Shown: positions 57,862-64,000 of the stretch, piece after piece
Layout: each line of letters opens with the position of its first letter
Numbering within the stretch: the first letter of the stretch is position 1
Assembly (NCBI GenBank): GCA_000341795.1
Contig: AODO01000066.1
Coordinates: 117,917 to 181,916 of the forward strand
DNA length: 64,000 nt
Direction: 5' to 3'
From: Rhodococcus triatomae BKS 15-14
GTDB lineage: Bacteria > Actinomycetota > Actinomycetes > Mycobacteriales > Mycobacteriaceae
Made by a program: the position numbers and the translations under genes
The notes under the pieces: generated by a model
What the model was told of the DNA's origin: nothing
Seen by the model: only the letters and a program-made list of their open reading frames with translations
Database searches by the model: none

Positions 57862-58362
57862 CTACCTCGGCGGACCGGACATGATGTTGGACCGCCCCGC
57901 CACGACCGGAATCCACAACACGCTGAGCGCCGTCATCGACAGCCAGGTCAGCAGAAGTCCGTACTCGACTCCGTCGGGCCGCAGGGCCGGGGGCAGGCTC
58001 TGCTGCGACCAGAGGCCCAACATGCCGAACACCGCACCCACCGCCGTCCCCATCACCGCTGTCTGGGCGAGAATCCAGCGCCGTGTCAGCAGCGCAACGG
58101 TCGACGCGACGATGCCGAACACGAGCACGAAGAGAACGAACAGCCGCAGCGGAACCGGTGCGAGGACCTGTCCCGACGCCGTCCCGCCGACCAGCGCCGC
58201 CCACCCCGACACCGGTCCGGCGTGCGGCAGGAACAGCCCGACGGCGAGCACCGCGATCATCGCGGCGAGCGCGCGGCCCCGACGGCCCACCGCGACCTCG
58301 CGAGTGACCCGCTTCTCGATCGCGGCCAGTTCGGCGCGTAGATCGGACAGGTCATCACTCAC
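57862..58362 (-). CDS. Four-helix membrane protein of unknown function
   Basis: A 166-residue protein. The GTG at 58362 is chosen because AAGGTGAG precedes it by seven bases. A short cytoplasmic helix (DDLSDLRAELAAIEKRV) is followed by four hydrophobic helices (ALAAMIAVLAVGLFLPHAG; RLFVLFVLVFGIVASTVALL; AVMGTAVGAVFGMLGLW; LLLTWLSMTALSVLWIPVV). Membrane proteins of this kind lie between pyc and recG in other mycolic-acid bacteria. I recognise no function. Confidence 0.7.
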   Translation of the reverse strand: MSDDLSDLRAELAAIEKRVTREVAVGRRGRALAAMIAVLAVGLFLPHAGPVSGWAALVGGTASGQVLAPVPLRLFVLFVLVFGIVASTVALLTRRWILAQTAVMGTAVGAVFGMLGLWSQQSLPPALRPDGVEYGLLLTWLSMTALSVLWIPVVAGRSNIMSGPPR

Positions 58363-58479
58363 GACTCGCTCACCTTTCACTCGGCCTGCCTCCGCTCGAG
58401 GAGATACGGCGGTCCGCACGCTACCGGCGACCGGAGCGCTCGCGCCGCACGGGTGCGGCCCGCCGAGACCCCACCCGGC

Positions 58480-60846
58480 CTAGGACTTCTCCAGGTATCG
58501 GACACCCTCGGCGTCGAGACCGGCGGTCACCATCGACGCCAGTCCCGGATGGTTCGCCAGCGCCGGATCCTCCGCGACGATCCGGTGCGCGAACGCCCGC
58601 GCGGTCTCGATGACGTCCTCGTGGTCGAGCAACGACAGCAGGCGCAACGTCGTCGCGGTGCCCGACTGCGCCACACCGAGAACGTCGCCTTCACGCCGTT
58701 GCGCGAGGTCGAGCTGGGCGAGTTCGAATCCGTCGTTCGTGGCGGCGACCGCACTCAGCCGCCGATGCGGCGGCGACTCCGGCCGCATTGCCGTCACGAG
58801 AATGCACAGCCCCTGGTGGGCGCCGCGGCCGACGCGGCCACGCAACTGGTGCAACTGACTGACACCGAACCGGTCGGCGTCGAGGATCACCATCACCGTC
58901 GCGTTCGGCACGTCGACGCCGACCTCGACGACGGTCGTGCAGACCAGGACGTCGATGTCACCGGCGTTGAACGCCGCCATCACCGCGTCCTTCTCGTCCG
59001 CCGGCAGCCTGCCGTGCAGCAGCCCCACCCGAACCGCCGCCAACGGTCCCGCCTGCAACTGCTCGTACACCGCCACGGCCGCGGCCGTCTGCGGTGTCTC
59101 ACCCTGCTTCGCCTTACCCGACGCCTTCCCCTTGCCCTTCGCCCGGCCCGACTCCTTCGCCGCGTTCCGCCGAGGGGCCGCCTCGGGTTCCGCACCGGCG
59201 GCGAAGAAGTCGTCGAGGTCGAGGTCGGCCAGGTCACCGTCCCCGTCCTCGTCACCGTCGCCGATCCGGGAGCAGACGACATACGCCTGCCGCCCCTCGG
59301 CGACCTCCTCACAGATCCGGGCCCACGCCCGGTCCACCCAGGCAGGCTTCTCCGACGCGGACACGACGGTGCTGACGATCGGTGACCGGCCCCGCGGCAG
59401 CTCCCGGAGGGTGGACGTCTCCAGGTCACCGAGCACGGTCATGGCGATCGTGCGGGGAATCGGGGTCGCGGTCATCACCAGGACGTGCGGGCTGGAACCG
59501 TCGCGCGCCCGGCCCCGCAGCGCGTCACGCTGCTCGACACCGAATCGGTGCTGCTCGTCGACGACGATCATGCCCAGGTCGAAGAACTCGACGTTGTCCT
59601 GGATCAGCGCGTGGGTGCCGATGACGATGCCAGCGTCGCCGATCAGCGCCTCGTTCAGCGCGGCACGCTTCTGCGCCACCGTCATCGACCCGGTCAGCAG
59701 CGCGACGCGGGTCGCGTGGTCGGCCGCGCCGAGCTCGCCTGCCGTCGCGAGGCCACCGAGCATCTTCCGGATCGAGCGGGCGTGCTGGGCGGCCAGCACC
59801 TCGGTGGGCGCGAGCAGCGCGCACTGCCGCCCCGAGTCGATCACCTGGAGCATCGCCCGCAACGCGACGATGGTCTTGCCCGAACCCACCTCGCCCTGCA
59901 GCAGGCGGTTCATCGGGTGCGGACGGGAGAGGTCGGCCGAGATCTCCTCCGCGACCGCGAGCTGGCCCTCGGTCAGGGTGAACGGCAACTCGGCGTCGAA
60001 CGCCGCGGCCAGCCCGTCCGTTCGCGGCGGGCAGGACGGGGCGACACGCTCGTCGACGACGTGCCTGCGTTGCGCGAGGACCAGCTGCAATGCCAGCGCC
60101 TCGTCGAATCGAAGTCGCTCCCGTGCCCGCTCGACGTCCAGTTTCGACTCGGGTTGATGCACCAGGCGCAGCGCCTCGTCGAGGTCGATCAGGTCCATGT
60201 CCCGGCGCGTCGCCTCGGGCAGCGGGTCGGGGACCACGTCGAGCTGGTCGAGTACCTGCCGCACGCAGCGCGCGATCGTCCAGGTCTCCACGTCCCGCGT
60301 CGACCGGTAGATCGGGATCAGCTCCCGGTCGAAGATCTCCATGTCGATTCCGGAATCGGCGCCCTGTGCGCTGCGCGCCATGCCTGCGAGTTCGCCGGAC
60401 CCGCGGACGCGTCCACCGACGGTCGGCTCCCCGTCACCGGTCGGCAGGATGAGGTAACTCGGGTGGGTGAGCTGCAACTGCTCGCGGAAGTACTTCGCGG
60501 TCCCGGAGAACATCGCCCGGACCCCGGGTTTGATCGCGTGCGCGACCTTGTGCGGGTTGAAGAACGTCGCCTCGACGCGCTGCGTGTCCGAGGAGAGCAC
60601 CGTGCGGAGCATCTTGCCGCTGCGACTCTTGAACGAGACGACGTCCGCCTTCACGACGGTCGCCACCATGGTGATGTGGGCACCCTCGGGGGGCCTGGTG
60701 TCACCGAGCTCAGCACCCTGCGTGGCGTAGCGGTGCGGATAGTGCCGAAGCAGATCCTCGACCGTGTGGATGTCGAAATCCGCCGCCAACGGCTCGGCGG
60801 CCTTCGCCCCGAGCAGGTGATCGAGGCGGTCGCTCAGCGATGCCAT
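58480..60846 (-). CDS. recG: ATP-dependent DNA helicase RecG
   Basis: A 788-residue branch-migration helicase that remodels stalled forks and Holliday junctions. It has an N-terminal OB/wedge domain, then Walker A QGEVGSGKTIVALRA, Walker B-type VDEQHRFGVEQR, TATPIPRT, and the TRG region near the C-terminus (GRVGRGAHQG, LAQRREGDVLG). It is about 95 residues longer than E. coli RecG, mainly from an insertion at residues 527-585 rich in Asp/Glu and then Lys/Gly/Ala. The ATG at 60846 matches the family start. Confidence 0.95.
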   Translation of the reverse strand: MASLSDRLDHLLGAKAAEPLAADFDIHTVEDLLRHYPHRYATQGAELGDTRPPEGAHITMVATVVKADVVSFKSRSGKMLRTVLSSDTQRVEATFFNPHKVAHAIKPGVRAMFSGTAKYFREQLQLTHPSYLILPTGDGEPTVGGRVRGSGELAGMARSAQGADSGIDMEIFDRELIPIYRSTRDVETWTIARCVRQVLDQLDVVPDPLPEATRRDMDLIDLDEALRLVHQPESKLDVERARERLRFDEALALQLVLAQRRHVVDERVAPSCPPRTDGLAAAFDAELPFTLTEGQLAVAEEISADLSRPHPMNRLLQGEVGSGKTIVALRAMLQVIDSGRQCALLAPTEVLAAQHARSIRKMLGGLATAGELGAADHATRVALLTGSMTVAQKRAALNEALIGDAGIVIGTHALIQDNVEFFDLGMIVVDEQHRFGVEQRDALRGRARDGSSPHVLVMTATPIPRTIAMTVLGDLETSTLRELPRGRSPIVSTVVSASEKPAWVDRAWARICEEVAEGRQAYVVCSRIGDGDEDGDGDLADLDLDDFFAAGAEPEAAPRRNAAKESGRAKGKGKASGKAKQGETPQTAAAVAVYEQLQAGPLAAVRVGLLHGRLPADEKDAVMAAFNAGDIDVLVCTTVVEVGVDVPNATVMVILDADRFGVSQLHQLRGRVGRGAHQGLCILVTAMRPESPPHRRLSAVAATNDGFELAQLDLAQRREGDVLGVAQSGTATTLRLLSLLDHEDVIETARAFAHRIVAEDPALANHPGLASMVTAGLDAEGVRYLEKS

Positions 60847-60934
60847 GGGTTCGCTTCTCCGTTCACAGACACAGTCCTACTCCCCGGCACCGACGTTCAG
60901 CGGCGCCGACGACCGTCCGGCGCCGTCGCGACGG

Positions 60935-62599
60935 TCACTCCACACCGACCTGGACGAGATCGGTGTCCTGTCCGCCGGGATAGATCAGCACCTCGACGCC
61001 AGGGTGACGGCGTGCCACGTGATCCGCGAGCGCGTCGGCGAGGGCGTCGGTCGCCTTCGCACCGAGCAGCAGCGTCACCAGCTCTCCGCCCACTCCGAGC
61101 ACCTGGTCGAGGAGGCGGCGGCCGGCGTCCGCGGCATCGTCCGCGATGACCACCACCTCGTGACCGATCAGCCCGAGACCGTCGCCCGCCTCGCACGTCC
61201 CCATGAGAGTCAGTGCGCGTTCTGCGGCGACCCGCACCGACCCCCACCGTGTCGACGCCGCCGCCTCGGACATCGCGAACCCGTCGTCGACGGCCGGACG
61301 CCGCGTGTCGTGCACGGCGAGCGCGGCCAGGCCCTGCACCATCGACGAGGTCGGCAGCAGCAGCACGGAACGGTGGTCTTCGCGTGCCAGGGCACCAACC
61401 GTCAGCAGTTCCTGGGCGGGCAGGGCTCCGTTCGGCATCACCAGTACCTCGGTGCAGCTCAGCCTGCGGATCGCGTCGAGCAGTTGCTCGGGAGTGACCT
61501 GTTCGTCGCTGCGCAACACCTCCGCACCCTCGGACGCGAAGAGTTCGGCGGCACCGTCCCCCGAGACGACGGCGAGGACGCAGCGTCGGCCCGGCACCGA
61601 CATGGACGAACCGGTGTCGCCACGGACCAGGTCGAGGGCGAAGCAGTCGATCCGGATTCCGTGGACACGCCCGGCGGCGAGCCCGGCCTCGACGGCGGCA
61701 CCCGCATCGTGACAGTGCACGTGCACCGACCACGATCCGTCACCGTCCCCGACCACGATCACCGAGTCCCCCACCTCGCCGAGGCGCCTGCGCAGCGCCG
61801 CGATGCGGGTCTCGTCGGTGTCGGCCACGAGATACATCACCTCGTAGTCGAGTGTGTGCTGGGACCCGTCGCGCGCGGCGTGGCCGTCCTCGCAGTCGTG
61901 GCCACCGTGCCGGTGAGGTTCGCGCTCGGGGCCGGGGTCCACCTCGACCTGTGCGACGAGTACGAGACCCGAGCGGTCCGGCGCCACCCCGGTGATCACC
62001 CCGACCAGGGCGTCGAGGATGACCACCAGTCCGAGTCCGCCCGCGTCGACCACCCCGGCCCGACCGAGTTCGGCGAGCTGCGAGGGCGTCCGGGCGAGGG
62101 CGTCGACCGCACCCGCTGCTGCGGCCGACACGACCCCGGCGAGATCCGTGTCACGCGGGCAGGCCGCGGCGGCCGCCGCGGCGTGGCGCAACACGGTGAC
62201 GATGGTGCCCTCGACCGGGATGCTGATCGCGTCCGTCGCCAGCACGACTGCCTGGTCAAGTGCGGCACGCACCGATGTCGCATCGAGGTGGCCGAGGCAG
62301 GCGACGTCGGCGATTCCTCGCAACACCTGCGACAGGATGACTCCCGAGTTGCCCCGGGCACCCGCCACCGCTCCACGCGCCAGCGCGGTCGCGACGTCGG
62401 CGACGGACCCGTCGGCGGAGGCGGCCGACTCGGCGGCCGCGCGCATGGTGAACAGAAGGTTGGTGCCGGTGTCCGAGTCGGGCACGGGGAAGACGTTCAG
62501 ACGATTGATGTCGTCGCAGCGGCTGGTCAGGCCGTCGACACAGATGCCCGCCCAGCGACGCAGCGCCTCACCGTCGACCTTCTGCAGCGCCTCGAGCAC
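60935..62599 (-). CDS. DAK2/DhaL-domain kinase-like protein (FakA family)
   Basis: A 554-residue protein like FakA fatty-acid kinase. The N-terminal DhaL/DAK2 domain has LNVFPVPDSDTGTNL (Ser replaces the common Gly of PDGDTGTN) and ARGNSGVILSQVLRG. A DUF1949-like middle domain and a DegV-like C-terminal half follow (VIVVGDGDGSWSVHVH, VMPNGALPAQEL). Residues 224-248 form a His-rich linker. FakA phosphorylates fatty acids bound to a FakB partner; no fakB is adjacent. Location next to recG and rpmB is conserved in actinobacteria. Confidence 0.85.
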   Translation of the reverse strand: MLEALQKVDGEALRRWAGICVDGLTSRCDDINRLNVFPVPDSDTGTNLLFTMRAAAESAASADGSVADVATALARGAVAGARGNSGVILSQVLRGIADVACLGHLDATSVRAALDQAVVLATDAISIPVEGTIVTVLRHAAAAAAACPRDTDLAGVVSAAAAGAVDALARTPSQLAELGRAGVVDAGGLGLVVILDALVGVITGVAPDRSGLVLVAQVEVDPGPEREPHRHGGHDCEDGHAARDGSQHTLDYEVMYLVADTDETRIAALRRRLGEVGDSVIVVGDGDGSWSVHVHCHDAGAAVEAGLAAGRVHGIRIDCFALDLVRGDTGSSMSVPGRRCVLAVVSGDGAAELFASEGAEVLRSDEQVTPEQLLDAIRRLSCTEVLVMPNGALPAQELLTVGALAREDHRSVLLLPTSSMVQGLAALAVHDTRRPAVDDGFAMSEAAASTRWGSVRVAAERALTLMGTCEAGDGLGLIGHEVVVIADDAADAGRRLLDQVLGVGGELVTLLLGAKATDALADALADHVARRHPGVEVLIYPGGQDTDLVQVGVE

Positions 62600-62700
62600 C
62601 TCGGTTCCGTCCCTCCGCCCTTCTTCGGTATTCTCGGTGCCGCAAGATTAGCTGCAGGGGCCCTCGGTCCGCTCACCGCGAAGTGTCTCTCACCACCGGT

Positions 62701-62730
62701 TTGGTCATTCGGCAGTGTTCCGGCTAATCT
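62701..62730 (+). promoter_or_regulatory. Candidate rpmB promoter
   Basis: TTGGTC (62701-62706), 18 bases, TAATCT (62725-62730), giving a leader of about 75 bases to rpmB. It lies in the 214-base divergent spacer with the DAK gene. AAGGAG at 62799-62804 before the rpmB ATG is a strong ribosome-binding site. Confidence 0.5.
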
Positions 62731-62813
62731 GGCACGGTTGCCCGGCACGGGTCACAACAGTGTTCCGTGCCCGCGACTGAATCCATCCGCATCACATCAA
62801 GGAGTTCGCGACT

Positions 62814-63005
62814 ATGGCTGCCGTCTGCGACGTATGCGCCAAGGGACCCGGCTTCGGTAAGTCGGTCTCGCACTCGCACCGGCGTACCAACCGTCGCTGG
62901 AACCCGAACATTCAGACTGTCCGGGCCCAGGTCGGATCCGGTACGCGTCAGAAGCTCAACGTGTGCACCTCCTGCCTCAAGGCAGGCAAGGTCGTTCGCG
63001 CCTGA
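62814..63005 (+). CDS. rpmB: 50S ribosomal protein L28
   Basis: A 63-residue L28 starting MAAVCDVCAKGPGFGKSVSH, with SHRRTNRRWNPNIQTVRA in the middle. The cysteine pairs CDVC and CTSC mark the zinc-binding C+ form. Preceded by AAGGAG at nine bases, and followed 18 bases later by a strong terminator, so it is monocistronic. Confidence 0.97.
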   Translation: MAAVCDVCAKGPGFGKSVSHSHRRTNRRWNPNIQTVRAQVGSGTRQKLNVCTSCLKAGKVVRA

Positions 63006-63022
63006 TCTTCGTATCGAAGTTC

Positions 63023-63065
63023 ACCGATGCCCCGGCACCCCACGGTGCCGGGGCATCGGTCTTTT
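63023..63065 (+). terminator. Rho-independent terminator of rpmB
   Basis: A perfect 17-bp stem (ACCGATGCCCCGGCACC with its complement, 63023-63039 and 63044-63060), a four-base loop CCAC and then CTTTT. This is the clearest intrinsic terminator in the window. Confidence 0.92.
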
Positions 63066-63132
63066 CGGCGTCGTCCCAGCCCGTGGGAGGCTGTGGCACA
63101 AACGATTCCGGCGCACGGATAAGGTGCTAGGG

Positions 63133-63930
63133 GTGACTTCACTCGAGACCTACAGTTACGTCCGCCTCGACGGCGACGTCCTCCGGATCGCGGTCGCGAC
63201 CGCAGGCAACGGCACCGCACTCGACTTCGACTGCGTCGACGAGGGCACCGCGGCTCTGCGAGCACTCGCGGCAGGTGAGATCCGCGCCGGCGCGGTGCTG
63301 CTCGTCGGAGAGGGCGCGAACTTCTGCGCCGGCGGCAACGTCCGCGACTTCGCCGGCGCCTCCGATCGCGGCGCGTACGTCTTGGGCGTCGCCCACCGCC
63401 TGCACGATTTCGTGCGGCTGCTCGCCGCGACGACCGTCCCCGTCGTCGCGGCCGTTCAGGGCTGGGCGGCGGGCGCGGGTATGAGCCTGGTGTGCGCGGC
63501 CGACATCGCCATCGGCGGGCAGTCGACCAGGATGCGCGCGGCGTACCCGGGCGTCGGCCTCACCCCCGACGGCGGCATGTCCTTCAACCTGCCGCGCATC
63601 GTCGGCACTCGGAGGGCGAGCGAGCTCATCCTCACCGACGCGGTGGTGGAGGCGGACGAGGCCGTGCGACTCGGACTGCTGAGCCGGCTCGTCGCCGACG
63701 ACGAGGTGCAGGCGGAAGCACTGCGGGTGGCGGCGGGACTCGCGGCCGGCCCGACCAGTTCGTACGCGAGCATCAGGGCACTGCTCGCCAGGTCCGGCGC
63801 TTCGTCGCTGTCGGATCAGCTCGACGCCGAGGCCGCCTCCATCTCCGCCGCAGCGGCAGGCCCGACCGGCCGTGAGGGTGTCGACGCGTTCGTCGAGAAG
63901 CGCCGCCCGGATTTCCGCGCCACCCGCTGA
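63133..63930 (+). CDS. Crotonase-family enoyl-CoA hydratase/isomerase
   Basis: A 265-residue crotonase-fold enzyme. Oxyanion-hole segments are GANFCAGGNVRDF and VQGWAAGAGMSLVCAADIAI, and the second active-site loop is YPGVGLTPDGG. The Asp of PDGG in place of the usual Glu resembles PaaG/isomerase-type members, so isomerase activity is as likely as hydratase. The GTG at 63133 is seven bases after TAAGGT (63120-63125), a possible leaderless -10. It is not obviously part of an operon inside the window. Substrate unknown. Confidence 0.85.
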   Translation: MTSLETYSYVRLDGDVLRIAVATAGNGTALDFDCVDEGTAALRALAAGEIRAGAVLLVGEGANFCAGGNVRDFAGASDRGAYVLGVAHRLHDFVRLLAATTVPVVAAVQGWAAGAGMSLVCAADIAIGGQSTRMRAAYPGVGLTPDGGMSFNLPRIVGTRRASELILTDAVVEADEAVRLGLLSRLVADDEVQAEALRVAAGLAAGPTSSYASIRALLARSGASSLSDQLDAEAASISAAAAGPTGREGVDAFVEKRRPDFRATR

Positions 63931-63947
63931 CCGCACCCGGCACGACG

Positions 63948-64000
63948 GCATGAACGGAACCGTTCAGTCGATCTGATCGACTGAACGGTTCCGTTCATGC
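63948..64000. repeat. Perfect 26-bp inverted repeat at the window edge
   Basis: Arms at 63948-63973 and 63975-64000 are perfectly complementary around a single central T. Each arm itself contains a near-palindrome, TGAACGGAACCGTTCA or its complement. The repeat starts 17 bases after the crotonase stop and may extend beyond the window. It can be a terminator without a T-tract or a double TetR-type operator for a following gene. Confidence 0.85.

Overview
The window is high-GC, densely coded actinobacterial chromosome, most likely from a Rhodococcus or a close mycolic-acid relative. The reasons are the gene order (lppW-like/trmD/rimM/KH/rpsP; ffh/glnD/glnK/amt/ftsY; smc; acyP; osmC; mutM/rnc; sepIVA/coaD/rsmD/pyc; recG/DAK/rpmB), many GTG starts, frequent 1-11 base gene overlaps, and several -10 elements placed 6-8 bases from a start codon (leaderless style). 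I see no tRNA, rRNA, CRISPR, insertion sequence or prophage. Organism and synteny statements come from memory of related genomes, not from a search.

Layout. 1-5154: the 5' end of tex, an LppW-like lipoprotein, the trmD-rimM-khpA-rpsP block (minus strand) and a two-gene envelope operon. 5160-14598: a small secreted protein, then amidohydrolase/ffh and the nitrogen cluster glnD-glnK-amt with a candidate GlnR box, then ftsY. 14650-22539: an accessory catabolic operon (flavin monooxygenase, serine hydrolase, zinc alcohol dehydrogenase, acyl-CoA synthetase, D-aminoacylase-type amidohydrolase) behind a divergent TetR regulator. 22566-28415: a stand-alone molybdopterin oxidoreductase and smc. 28508-35292: a VOC protein, an APC permease, a three-gene DUF350 / ATP-grasp / membrane-anchored module, acylphosphatase, a secreted beta-propeller and an OsmC protein. 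35341-43245: the complete potassium-uptake operon kdpFABC-DE, with two very small genes (kdpF and a second 30-residue membrane peptide) and a structured leader. 43447-45608: a PNPOx-like flavoprotein divergent from a MocR/PdxR-type regulator. 45867-48360: mutM-rnc-rpmF-DUF177. 48579-52290: a PPK2 polyphosphate kinase followed by an unusual P-type ATPase. 52294-63005: sepIVA, coaD, rsmD, pyc, a membrane protein, recG, a FakA/DAK-like kinase and rpmB. 63133-64000: a crotonase-family enzyme and a long perfect palindrome at the window edge.

The pattern is a conserved housekeeping backbone (translation, SRP targeting, chromosome condensation, nitrogen sensing, DNA repair) with accessory cassettes placed at junctions between backbone genes. 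The most interesting candidates are (1) the DUF350 / glutathionylspermidine-synthase-like ATP-grasp / membrane-anchored RGG-tailed protein triad, (2) the P-type ATPase with an intact catalytic core but without the usual cation-binding residues, next to PPK2, (3) the two micro-ORFs and hairpin leader of kdp, and (4) the monooxygenase/hydrolase/ligase/aminoacylase operon.
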